A stretch of DNA of 37,102 nt from Oscillospiraceae bacterium. GTDB lineage: Bacteria > Bacillota > Clostridia > Oscillospirales > Oscillospiraceae. The first letter of the stretch is position 1. Every line of letters starts with the position of its first letter. A program made the position numbers and the translations under genes. The stretch is from contig SVMM01000024.1 in the NCBI GenBank assembly GCA_015067435.1, forward strand, positions 1 to 37,102, written 5' to 3'. The notes beneath the pieces were generated by a model that ran no database searches, was not told the DNA's origin, and was given only the letters and a program-made list of their open reading frames with translations. Shown here piece by piece: positions 22,978 to 30,727 of this stretch.

Positions 22978-23406
22978 TCATTCGTCCGTGATCTCAAAAA
23001 AACGGATCGTCGGGCCCTTCTCTCCGGGATGTCCCTCGCCGCGGAACCTGTTTTGGTGCAGATACGGCGCGAGAGCCGCGCTGTCGGTGAAAAACGTCGG
23101 CGTCGTCTGAAACGGGCGCGGCAGCGGATCGGTGGTGAACCAGCCCTCGTTGTCCACATAGATATGGCAGGGCAGCCCCGCGCTGTCCGTGCCGGAGAGC
23201 ATGTACCGCGCCGACATGTTCCGCACGCCCACGCGGTTCGTCACCTGCGTGTCGACGCCGCCGGGACAGACGATGCCGTTGAAGATCTCTCCTTTCACCG
23301 TCCCTGTAAAGGGAAGCATCTTCACCTTTCCCGCCGGGCCGGTCAGCTCGACGACCTTGTCCGATTCCAGCTCCACAGATACCTCAAAGATCAATTTGTC
23401 CGCCAT
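22978..23406 (-). CDS. DUF3237 family protein
   Basis: A 142-residue soluble protein whose pattern fits DUF3237: an N-terminal F-E-V-x-V-E-L strand, a GTVKGEIFNGIVCPGGVDTQ block, an ARYMLSGTDSAG turn, then the I-Y-V-D-N-E-G-W strand. The family is a small beta-barrel of unknown function. GGGAGG lies 5 bases before the ATG. It is the third gene of a minus-strand unit (gap of 18 bases from the hydrolase), so it may work on the same small molecule as the hydrolase; this is inference. No terminator was seen before the FIST promoter. Confidence 0.75.
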   Translation of the reverse strand: MADKLIFEVSVELESDKVVELTGPAGKVKMLPFTGTVKGEIFNGIVCPGGVDTQVTNRVGVRNMSARYMLSGTDSAGLPCHIYVDNEGWFTTDPLPRPFQTTPTFFTDSAALAPYLHQNRFRGEGHPGEKGPTIRFFEITDE

Positions 23407-23424
23407 CGTGTCCTCCCTTTCCCG

Positions 23425-24279
23425 TCACTTCATGATCCGGTCTCGCTGATCCATGAAAAAGCTCAGCGCGACGAACTCTGGATCGTCAAAATCCTTCCCG
23501 AAAAAGCACATCCGCATATCCCGGCTCGCCATTCCGGGCACACTCCACTCCGCGCGCTCCGCCGTTTCCGGGTCGAACGCGTCGATCAGGCGCAGCATCT
23601 TGTCGATGAAGTCTGCGCCCAGCGGTTCGGGCCAGTGCGCGCTGAGAATATCGCGGATGGGCAGTGCCTTCGTTTTGACGAGCGCCGCGCGGTAGACGCT
23701 CAGCGGGACGCCGGAGCCGTAAAACACGCGCTTGAGAATAGCGTCGCCGGAGAGCAGCAGATGCGTATTCTCGTCAAAAAACGCGATGCTGCCCGGCGTA
23801 TGGCCGGGAATCTCCACGACGCGCAGCACACGCCCGCCCAGATCGACGGTATCCCCATCCCGCCAGAAGCGGAAGCGGTAGTCCCCGCCGTCCTTCACCG
23901 CGTCACAGGCGTCCCGCTGCCCCGGGATCCGGTAAAACAGCACGCCCTCGTCGCTCTTCGCCTCATGCTCGCCGACCCAGACCTCGTCGAACTGGCCGTT
24001 TCCGCCGGAATGGTCGGGGTGGATGTGCGTGTTTGCGACCACCAGCGGCAGCGCCGTCAGCCCCCGCACAAAGGCAAGCAGATCGGATATGCCGAAGCCC
24101 GTGTCGATCAGCAGCGCGCGCTCCGTGCCGAGCACAAGATAGGATATCACATAGCCCCATCCGGGCAGCCGCCCAGGGCCGGGTAAAAAGCCGGGGCACT
24201 GGATGGCGTAAATGCCGTCCCCCGCCTGCCACGAGACGCATTCCGTCGCATGGTTGTCGATGCCGAGTGTGACCGTCAT
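23425..24279 (-). CDS. Metallo-beta-lactamase-fold hydrolase
   Basis: A 284-residue MBL-fold hydrolase. The metal ligands are clear: THIHPDHSGG (His85, His87, Asp89, His90), His160 in EIPGHTPGS and Asp179 in LLLSGDA. The fold hydrolyses thioesters, lactones, phosphodiesters and other bonds with two metal ions; a C-terminal helical extension of about 70 residues after the core suggests a thioesterase- or lactonase-like branch, but the substrate is not readable. ATG 24279 was chosen because GGGAGG lies 8 bases upstream; a TTG six codons earlier would place the ribosome site inside the gene. It sits 22 bases after the membrane-protein gene and 18 bases before the DUF3237 gene. Confidence 0.87.
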   Translation of the reverse strand: MTVTLGIDNHATECVSWQAGDGIYAIQCPGFLPGPGRLPGWGYVISYLVLGTERALLIDTGFGISDLLAFVRGLTALPLVVANTHIHPDHSGGNGQFDEVWVGEHEAKSDEGVLFYRIPGQRDACDAVKDGGDYRFRFWRDGDTVDLGGRVLRVVEIPGHTPGSIAFFDENTHLLLSGDAILKRVFYGSGVPLSVYRAALVKTKALPIRDILSAHWPEPLGADFIDKMLRLIDAFDPETAERAEWSVPGMASRDMRMCFFGKDFDDPEFVALSFFMDQRDRIMK

Positions 24280-24301
24280 GATGTTTTCCTCCCGCAAAGC
24301 G

Positions 24302-24802
24302 TCAATATACGCCGTTCATTTTCTTTGCCTGCTCCATAAGCCCCGGCTCCAGCTCCGCGTAGGGCGCAATGCGCTCCAGCACGATGCCCGTCAACTCGCA
24401 CAGACCGTCAAGATACTGGTTGAGCGTCAAAGTCTCCCCCGCCGTCTGGAACTGCACGGGAAAAACGCCCCGAAACTGGAATTCCACCAGCCGCGCGGCG
24501 GTAAAATCCTTCCAGGCAAGCTGCCTCTCCCGCGCGCCGCTGATGATCGTCAGGCCCTCGTCCGTCACGCGGTAGCCGATGCCTGCGGCATAGCGTTCCG
24601 CGAACTTCATCGTCAACTTCGCGACCACGGCGCCGAGCAGCAAAAACACCGCCGCCAGCACCGTGTCGGACAGGCCGGGGAACACCCCCGACAGCAAAAA
24701 GCGATAGATAAAGAAAAAAACAAATACTATCAGGCAATTGATCGTCACGGAAAAATATTCCAGCCTCCGGAACCGCTTTCCGACGCGATAGGTCTTGTTC
24801 AT
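24302..24802 (-). CDS. Membrane protein with two helices and a PH-like domain
   Basis: A 166-residue protein with a basic N-terminus, two membrane segments at about residues 18-38 and 46-62, and a cytoplasmic domain at about 75-140 with a Y-R-V-T-D-E-G-L then L-A-W-K-D-F pattern typical of bacterial pleckstrin-homology-like (YcxB/DUF304-type) membrane proteins. No enzyme motif is visible. GGGGAGG lies 7 bases before the ATG. It is the first gene of the unit with the hydrolase and the DUF3237 protein, and divergent from the AraC-type regulator. Function is unknown. Confidence 0.75.
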   Translation of the reverse strand: MNKTYRVGKRFRRLEYFSVTINCLIVFVFFFIYRFLLSGVFPGLSDTVLAAVFLLLGAVVAKLTMKFAERYAAGIGYRVTDEGLTIISGARERQLAWKDFTAARLVEFQFRGVFPVQFQTAGETLTLNQYLDGLCELTGIVLERIAPYAELEPGLMEQAKKMNGVY

Positions 24803-24837
24803 CCCGCCGCCTCCCCGCAGTTTTCTGTTACAATAAT

Positions 24838-24866
24838 AAGGTATCCGACCTTGCGCCGTCTGTCAA
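24838..24866 (-). promoter_or_regulatory. Promoter of the membrane protein/MBL/DUF3237 unit
   Basis: On the minus strand perfect TTGACA (24861-24866) and TACCTT (24838-24843) are separated by 17 bases, about 36 bases before the start codon. Confidence 0.65.
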
Positions 24867-24937
24867 CTCACAATGCTCTTTGTTTTCGCACTTTTGATTC
24901 TTTTTTTCACATTCCGCGAAAATGTTCATGGGATGGT

Positions 24938-24966
24938 TTGACAAAAACTCCGTAATCTTATATGCT
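24938..24966 (+). promoter_or_regulatory. Promoter of the AraC-type regulator gene
   Basis: Perfect TTGACA (24938-24943) and TATGCT (24961-24966) are separated by 17 bases. It lies inside the longest frame and so fixes the regulator start downstream, at 25012. Confidence 0.75.
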
Positions 24967-25011
24967 AAAGGGCAAATACTTTCAAGTCCTGACCGGGCGG
25001 AGGTGAAACGC

Positions 25012-27318
25012 GTGAGACGCTTGCTGCTGTATGCCATCGATCACAAGGGAAAGATCTACACACGGACGTTCTGCGCGCTGCTCGCCATGTCGATCTGTGT
25101 GGTCTCCGTATTCTATGTTTCGCTCAACCGGATGTTTGTGCGGCACCACCGCGAGCAGATCGCCACGACGAATCTGGACTACCTTCGGCTGAGCGCGTCG
25201 TCGCTGGACGTGACGTTCAGCGTGTTGAGCCGCTCCATGACGCAGGCGCTCTGGCATCAGGATTTCATTGCCTACATGATTAACCCCGCCACGGTGGATC
25301 AGGAAATGTACTACCGCATCAGCCAGCGGCTGCGGCAGGACGTGTCCAGCGTCGAGCTGATCTCCTGCGCGTACTTCTTTTCGCCCCTCTCGGACGTCGT
25401 GTTCCGCAACGGAAACCCCGTGATGAGCAAAAGCGACCTGCCCGACCGTGACATTCTGGAGGCGTTCGAGCGCTCGGAGCACTCCGCCGCGCTGAACGAG
25501 GCACGGACCTCCACCGAGCTTTTCTTTTACGAAGGCCGCCTGTTTCTGTTTCAGGAGCTGAACATCGCCTCCCACATCGGCACGATGGTCTACGAGCTGA
25601 ACCAGCAGGCGATCCGCGACCGCCTGCTGGCGGTGAGCACCCCCGGCGACGTGGTTCTGGTCTTCGACGAGAACCGGCACCCGATGTTCCTGCCCGCGGA
25701 GGAAACGGCTGAGGTGGACTGGCAAAACTGGGATTGCTTCATTACCCCGGGAAACGTCAACAGCCGCTATGCAAGCGTCACCAGCGGCTGGTATCTCTAC
25801 CGCAACGAGCTGGGCTGGTGCTTCATGCTCCCCATCGACAGCGAAAGCCTCCGCATCTCCTGGACGCAGGTGCTCACCAGCTATCTGCCCGTGTTCCTCT
25901 GCCTGCTCGGCATCTGTTTCCTTCTCTCATGGTACATCACGCGGGTGCTGTACTATCCCATCAACCATTTGATGCGGCTGGTCATGCCCGCGCCCGGCAG
26001 CGCGGTGCGCGCCAAAAGCGAGACGGATATCCTGGAATCGGCGTACCATACGGCGTTGGAGGAGCAGTCGCAGCTGCGCGGCATCGTGAGCAACATTGCC
26101 CCGGAAATACAGGAATCCATGCTGAAAAACCTGCTCATCGGCAAACATCTGACGCAGGAGCGCGTAACGGAGATCCTCCGCAGCATCGGCGATCCGATCA
26201 GCGCAAACGGGCAGTTTCTGGTGCTGGGCTGCCATTTGGCCTTTGTCGGGGACGCCCAGCTCGACGACACGGAGTTCAACCTTTATCTGCTCACCGTCCG
26301 CCGGCTGATTCAGCAGCTTCAGGACGTCTCCTGCACGATTTATGACATCCACGCGGATGTGATGATGATTGCGCTGATCTGCTGCTTCCCCGAGGATACG
26401 CCGCTTCCGCGCATTGCGCTGGATGCGAAAAGCATCCTGCAAACGCTCCGTCTCAACGCGGAGGGGATGCCGTTCCGCCTGTTCTGCGCCCGCGGCAAGG
26501 TCTACCACAGCCTGCTGGACGTTCGCTACTCCTACCGTGAGGCGATGGAGCGGGTCAAGTATCAGGAGTACCTGTTCTTCACCGGCGACAGCGAGGGCGA
26601 AGCCCCTGCGGAGGCGGACGAGGAAACCGCCCTCGCCACGGATCAGGACCGCATCAAGGCAAGGGCAAAGGAGATCATGGACCATGCGGCGCGGGACGAG
26701 CAGGCACAGGCGGAAGCGCTGCTGGAGCGCACGCTGGACGAGATCGGCCGACAAACGGCGGACGGTGATCCATGCCGGAGCGCGCTGCAAATGCTGCGCG
26801 ACGAAATGCTGGAGCGCGTCATCACCTATCCCCTGACGGAGGAGGACCAGTATCTGCTGACCCACCGCGGCGCAAGCGCCGAAACGGCGGGCGGCTGGTC
26901 CCGCGAGGAGCATCTGCGCCTTTTGCGCGCCGATGCGCGGGATATGTTCCGCATGGTGCTCACCTACGGGCAGAAAAACCGCTACCGTTACATCGAACAG
27001 GCCAAGCAGTACATCACCGAGAATTATATGGACAGCAACCTCTCTCTCAGCTCCGTGGGCGATCATGTGGGCATCAGCTCGTCCTATCTCAGCGAGCTAT
27101 GGAGCGAGGTGACGCACGAGAAGTTTTCCTCTTATCTCGCCGCTTTCCGCGTGGAGAAGGCGCAGCAGCTCCTGCGTACCACCACGCTGACTGTAAAGGA
27201 AATCGGCTTCCGCTGCGGCTTCAACTCCGCGCAGAATTTTATCCGGGTATACAAGAAATACACCGGCATCTCACCCGGTCAGCTGCGCGAACGATTGCAG
27301 CATCCGGAGGTGCCATGA
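25012..27318 (+). CDS. Membrane-bound AraC-family regulator with extracytoplasmic sensor
   Basis: A 768-residue regulator: a membrane segment at about 19-38, an extracytoplasmic sensor of about 250 residues, a second membrane segment at about 287-312, a cytoplasmic linker domain, and an AraC/XylS DNA-binding domain at 661-768 with two helix-turn-helix units (LSSVGDHVGISSSYLSELW; TVKEIGFRCGFNSAQNFIRVY). This layout is typical of Firmicute regulators that sense an external solute and switch on transport genes in cis; the TRAP operon follows directly, so it is the likely target. The start is GTG 25012, with GGAGG 8 bases upstream. A longer frame to 24922 is rejected because it would contain the promoter. 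The linker has an acidic, low-complexity stretch of about 20 residues. Confidence 0.9.
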   Translation: MRRLLLYAIDHKGKIYTRTFCALLAMSICVVSVFYVSLNRMFVRHHREQIATTNLDYLRLSASSLDVTFSVLSRSMTQALWHQDFIAYMINPATVDQEMYYRISQRLRQDVSSVELISCAYFFSPLSDVVFRNGNPVMSKSDLPDRDILEAFERSEHSAALNEARTSTELFFYEGRLFLFQELNIASHIGTMVYELNQQAIRDRLLAVSTPGDVVLVFDENRHPMFLPAEETAEVDWQNWDCFITPGNVNSRYASVTSGWYLYRNELGWCFMLPIDSESLRISWTQVLTSYLPVFLCLLGICFLLSWYITRVLYYPINHLMRLVMPAPGSAVRAKSETDILESAYHTALEEQSQLRGIVSNIAPEIQESMLKNLLIGKHLTQERVTEILRSIGDPISANGQFLVLGCHLAFVGDAQLDDTEFNLYLLTVRRLIQQLQDVSCTIYDIHADVMMIALICCFPEDTPLPRIALDAKSILQTLRLNAEGMPFRLFCARGKVYHSLLDVRYSYREAMERVKYQEYLFFTGDSEGEAPAEADEETALATDQDRIKARAKEIMDHAARDEQAQAEALLERTLDEIGRQTADGDPCRSALQMLRDEMLERVITYPLTEEDQYLLTHRGASAETAGGWSREEHLRLLRADARDMFRMVLTYGQKNRYRYIEQAKQYITENYMDSNLSLSSVGDHVGISSSYLSELWSEVTHEKFSSYLAAFRVEKAQQLLRTTTLTVKEIGFRCGFNSAQNFIRVYKKYTGISPGQLRERLQHPEVP

Positions 27319-27377
27319 ACATTTTTCCGGCGCCGTTACAATTCTTCGGAACATCGGAAATACTGTGACTTTTCCAC

Positions 27378-27412
27378 GGAAACGCCCCTTTCGCGGGGAC
27401 GTTTCTTTTGTT
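27378..27412 (+). terminator. Terminator after the AraC-type regulator
   Basis: A stem of GGAAACG-CCCC with GGGG-a-CGTTTC (one bulged base) and a 6-base loop is followed by TCTTTTGTT. It separates the regulator from the TRAP genes, implying a further promoter in 27412-27470, where I could not define clear hexamers. Confidence 0.7.
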
Positions 27413-27482
27413 ACTCTGACCATGTCAAACATGAGCGTGCCGCCGGACCGCGCGGCACATCAGGGAGAGGAGGAACACACAT

Positions 27483-27974
27483 TTGAAACGTTTTTGGAAG
27501 TGGCTGGATGAGAATTTTGAAGAAACGCTCCTGATGATCCTGCTCGTGGCCATCTCCGTGGTCATGATGGCGCAGGTCGTCATGCGCTACTTCTTCCGCC
27601 AGTCCATGTCGTGGCCGGAGGAGTTCTGCCGGTTCTGCTTCGTTTATTCCGGCTTCATCTCCATGGGCTACTGCGTGCGCAAGGGGAAGATGCTCAAGGT
27701 CGACATCCTGCTGGGGCTGTTCCCCGCGGCGCTGCAAAAACTGCTGGATCTGCTCAGCCGTGTGATTACGCTGGTATTTTTCGTATACCTTACTTATCAC
27801 GCGTGGCTGGCAACGGCGAACTCCATGCGCGGCGGCATGAAGAGCGCGGCGATGGAGCTGCCGATGTGGATCATCTATGCAGCGGTGCTGATTGGCGCTT
27901 TCCTTGGATCTGTCCGGCAAGTGCAGGATCTTTACAAGTTCTTTAAACCCGCGAAAGAGGAGGCGATGCAGTAA
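27483..27974 (+). CDS. dctQ: TRAP transporter small permease (DctQ)
   Basis: A 163-residue protein with four membrane segments and the DctQ signature MSWPEEFCRFCFVY. It pairs with DctM, encoded directly next. The start is TTG 27483, with AGGAGG about 9 bases upstream. It is paralogous to the dctQ at 975-1538 (shared WPEEFCRFC, RKG-x-M-L, PMWIIYxxxL), with a shorter C-terminus. The small CATGT-CAA-ACATG repeat upstream (27421-27433) could be an operator. It is the first gene of a complete dctQ-M-P set placed next to a membrane-bound AraC-type regulator. Confidence 0.93.
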   Translation: MKRFWKWLDENFEETLLMILLVAISVVMMAQVVMRYFFRQSMSWPEEFCRFCFVYSGFISMGYCVRKGKMLKVDILLGLFPAALQKLLDLLSRVITLVFFVYLTYHAWLATANSMRGGMKSAAMELPMWIIYAAVLIGAFLGSVRQVQDLYKFFKPAKEEAMQ

Positions 27975-29267
27975 ATGTTGGGCGTTGTTTTCGGCGCGTT
28001 TCTCGTCGCCATGGTTCTGGGGCTTCCGATGGCGGTCGCCATGGGCTCTGCGACCTTTCTTCCGCAGCTGATTAAATCCAGCTTCCCCGGCAGCATGAAC
28101 ATGATTATTCAGGCCATGATCGGCGGTCTGAACACAACGCCGATCCTTGCGATCCCGCTGTTTATGCTCTCCGGCGCGCTGATGACCCGCGGCGGCATCT
28201 CTAAAAAGCTCTTTGACATCTTCGCTTACATTGCGGGCAAGAAGACCGCGGGCGTACCCTGCGCCGTGGTCGTGACGTGCCTGTTCTACGGTGCGATCTC
28301 CGGCTCCGGCCCCGCCACCGCCGCCGCGGTCGGCGCGATGTGCATCCCCATTCTGGTGGGTCTCGGCTACGACAAGGTGTTCTCCGCCGCCATCGTGGCG
28401 ACGGCAGGCGGTCTCGGCGTCATCATTCCGCCGTCGATCCCCTTTATCATGTACGCTCTGTTCACCAACGGCTCGGTGGGCGACATGTTCACGGCGGGCA
28501 TCCTGCCCGGCTGCCTGATCGCCTTCATCCTGATGTTCTACTGCTGGTTCTACTGCAAGCGTCACGGCGAGGACAAGGCGCGCATCGCGGAGAACTTCGA
28601 GTCTCTGAAAAAACGCGGCTTTGGCAGGGTGTTTATGGACGGCTTCTGGGCCGTGTTAACGCCGATCATCATCCTCGGCGGTATCTATGGCGGCTTTGTC
28701 ACCCCCACTGAGGCGGCGTGCGTGTCCGTGTTCTATGCGCTGATCGTCTGCGTCTTCATCTACAAGACGATCAAGCCCAAGGACGTTCCCCAGCTGCTCA
28801 AGGACGCCATTGCCTCCTACGCTCCCATCTGCGTCCTGATTGGCCTCGCCACCGGCTTCAGCCGTATCCTGGTGCTGCTGCGCGCGACGGACGCCTTCCA
28901 AACGCTGCTCCAGAGCTTCATCGGCAGCCGCACCTCCCTGCTGCTCTTTGTCATCATCCTGCTGCTGATCCTCGGCATGTTCATGGACGTCGGCGCGGCG
29001 GTCGTTATCCTCGCCCCGATGCTGCTGCCCGTGGCGCAGAGCTTCGGCATCAGTCAGGTGCACCTCGGCATCATCATGGTCACCGACCTCGCCGTCGGCT
29101 TCGTCACCCCGCCGTTCGGCATGAACCTGTTCGTCGCCGCGCCGCTGGGCGATACGAACGTCGCGACACTCGGTAAAAAGGCGCTGCCGTTCATCGTCTG
29201 CTTTATTTTTGCGCTGCTGCTGATTGCCTTTATCCCCGCCATCAGCCTGTGCCTGCTGCAGAAGTGA
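27975..29267 (+). CDS. dctM: TRAP transporter large permease (DctM)
   Basis: A 430-residue polytopic membrane protein with about 12 helices. Family blocks include IPLFMLSGALMTRGGIS, GAISGSGPATAAAVGAM, GVIIPPSIPF, GGIYGGFVTPTEAA and a C-terminal GFVTPPFGMNLF. This subunit moves the solute with sodium ions in the TRAP system. The ATG immediately follows the dctQ stop (TAA then ATG), with no separate ribosome site, so coupling is expected. It is nearly full length for the family and a close relative of the truncated DctM at 1-975. Confidence 0.95.
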   Translation: MLGVVFGAFLVAMVLGLPMAVAMGSATFLPQLIKSSFPGSMNMIIQAMIGGLNTTPILAIPLFMLSGALMTRGGISKKLFDIFAYIAGKKTAGVPCAVVVTCLFYGAISGSGPATAAAVGAMCIPILVGLGYDKVFSAAIVATAGGLGVIIPPSIPFIMYALFTNGSVGDMFTAGILPGCLIAFILMFYCWFYCKRHGEDKARIAENFESLKKRGFGRVFMDGFWAVLTPIIILGGIYGGFVTPTEAACVSVFYALIVCVFIYKTIKPKDVPQLLKDAIASYAPICVLIGLATGFSRILVLLRATDAFQTLLQSFIGSRTSLLLFVIILLLILGMFMDVGAAVVILAPMLLPVAQSFGISQVHLGIIMVTDLAVGFVTPPFGMNLFVAAPLGDTNVATLGKKALPFIVCFIFALLLIAFIPAISLCLLQK

Positions 29268-29271
29268 TCCC

Positions 29272-29289
29272 TCTCCCTGATACGGGAGA
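29272..29289. other. Intercistronic hairpin between dctM and dctP
   Basis: A perfect 6-bp stem (TCTCCC / GGGAGA) with a 6-base loop lies just after the dctM stop. A second AT-rich stem (AATAAA / TTTATT, 29296-29312) follows near the dctP ribosome site. Such elements often raise the amount of binding-protein mRNA relative to permease mRNA; this is inferred. Confidence 0.45.
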
Positions 29290-29328
29290 ACAAATAATAA
29301 ACCAGATTTATTTATGGAGGAAAAGAAC

Positions 29329-30471
29329 ATGAAGCGCAAACACATCATCTCTCTGGCTCTTGCACTGGTCATGGTGTTCAGCCTCGTCGCCTGCGGCGGC
29401 GGTGACACCGGCAGCACCCCCACGACCACCCCTGCGGCTCCCGCGGCTACCGGCACCACCACGACCCCCGCAGCCCCCGCCGCCAGCACCACCACCGAGC
29501 TGGTGGACGACACCACCGGCCTCAAGATCGCCTGCGAGCCCATCGAACTCTCCATGGGCTGCTCCGGCACCATCGACGGCACCGCCAGCGGCGACGCTGT
29601 CTACAAGTACCTTGAAGAGATCAAGCAGTGGACCGACGGCAACTTCGTCATTAACTTCTATCCCTCCGGCCAGCTGGGCGGCGACGCTGAGCTGATCGAG
29701 GGCGTGCAGATGGGCAGCGTGGACATCTTCATGGGTTCCCCCTCCGCCCAGATCGGTCTTGTTCCGGAGCTGGCGATCCTCGACATCGCGGGCCTCTATG
29801 AGAACATCGAGCAGTGCAACGAGGTGCTCTCCGGCGGCGTGAGAGACCAGCTTGAGACCTACTACAACAAGGCCGGTCTGCATCTCGGCTCCGCCTTCTC
29901 CACCAGCTTCCGCATCACCTCCTCCAACAAGGCGATCAACAGCCTTGCCGACCTGCAGGGCCTGAACATCCGCACGCAGGAAAACAAGTACCACATGGCG
30001 TTCTGGAAGGCGCTGGGCGCCAACCCGACCCCGCTGGCGTGGGGTGAGGTCTACATCGCTCTCCAGCAGAACATGCTGGACGCGCAGGAGAACCCCTGGG
30101 TCTCCTATGTCGGCGCCAAGATCTGCGAGGTCCAGAGCAACATGACATTCACCAACCACATCCCCTTCATCCTCACCTTCGTCACCAGCAATGCCAAATA
30201 TCAGAGCATGAGCGACGCGCAGAAGCAGGCGCTCAACCAGTTCTTCTACTCCGTTCAGAAGGAGACCGCCGAGAAGTCCCCCGCCGACGATGAGCGCATG
30301 CAGAAGATGTGCGAGGACACCTACGGTCTCGTGTGCGCCGACCTCGCGCCGGACATCTGGGCCGCCTATCCCGCCGCCACGCAGGCTGTCGTCGACCTGA
30401 TGAAGCAGGATATCGATCCGACGCTTGTGGACAATTATGTCGCCGCGGCGAAGGCTGCCGTCGGCAACTGA
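29329..30471 (+). CDS. dctP: TRAP transporter solute-binding lipoprotein (DctP)
   Basis: A 380-residue extracellular binding protein. The signal peptide ends with the lipobox LVAC (Cys22), followed by a Thr/Pro/Ala-rich linker of about 40 residues that tethers the domain to the membrane. The DctP fold follows, with the carboxylate-binding arginine in LNIRTQENKY and the block ANPTPLAWGEVYIALQQNMLDAQENPW. The ligand is therefore probably an organic acid. ATG 29329 was chosen because GGAGG lies 8 bases upstream; an earlier ATG at 29314 overlaps that site. It is last in the dctQMP operon and is followed by a terminator at 30622. Confidence 0.94.
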   Translation: MKRKHIISLALALVMVFSLVACGGGDTGSTPTTTPAAPAATGTTTTPAAPAASTTTELVDDTTGLKIACEPIELSMGCSGTIDGTASGDAVYKYLEEIKQWTDGNFVINFYPSGQLGGDAELIEGVQMGSVDIFMGSPSAQIGLVPELAILDIAGLYENIEQCNEVLSGGVRDQLETYYNKAGLHLGSAFSTSFRITSSNKAINSLADLQGLNIRTQENKYHMAFWKALGANPTPLAWGEVYIALQQNMLDAQENPWVSYVGAKICEVQSNMTFTNHIPFILTFVTSNAKYQSMSDAQKQALNQFFYSVQKETAEKSPADDERMQKMCEDTYGLVCADLAPDIWAAYPAATQAVVDLMKQDIDPTLVDNYVAAAKAAVGN

Positions 30472-30621
30472 TCGCACGGACGACGCTCTCCCTTTTCCCG
30501 TCGCCGCCCTGTGCGGCGGCGGGATATTCGGGGCAAAAGCATGGTTGAAAATGCCGGTTTCAGGAATCGGCTTTTTCATGTCTGTGCGCGGGCTTCAGGA
30601 CCCCGCTCACAGCTTCCTCCA

Positions 30622-30659
30622 CCCGGACTGCCGGCAAAGGCAGTCCGGGCTTCCTTTTC
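30622..30659 (+). terminator. Terminator of the dctQMP operon
   Basis: An 11-bp perfect stem (CCCGGACTGCC and complement) with a GGCAAA loop is followed by CTTCCTTTTCT. A weaker hairpin with a T5 tail (about 30550-30580) lies upstream. Confidence 0.75.
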
Positions 30660-30669
30660 TCCAAAAGCG

Positions 30670-30703
30670 CAAAAAAGGACCGCCGCTTCACTTGCGGCGG
30701 TCC
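30670..30703 (-). terminator. Terminator of the solute-binding lipoprotein gene
   Basis: A 10-bp perfect stem (GGACCGCCGC / GCGGCGGTCC) with a 7-base loop gives T6 on the minus strand, 25 bases after the stop. Confidence 0.85.
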
Positions 30704-30727
30704 CTGCTTTTCCTGCGGGATGTTGGT

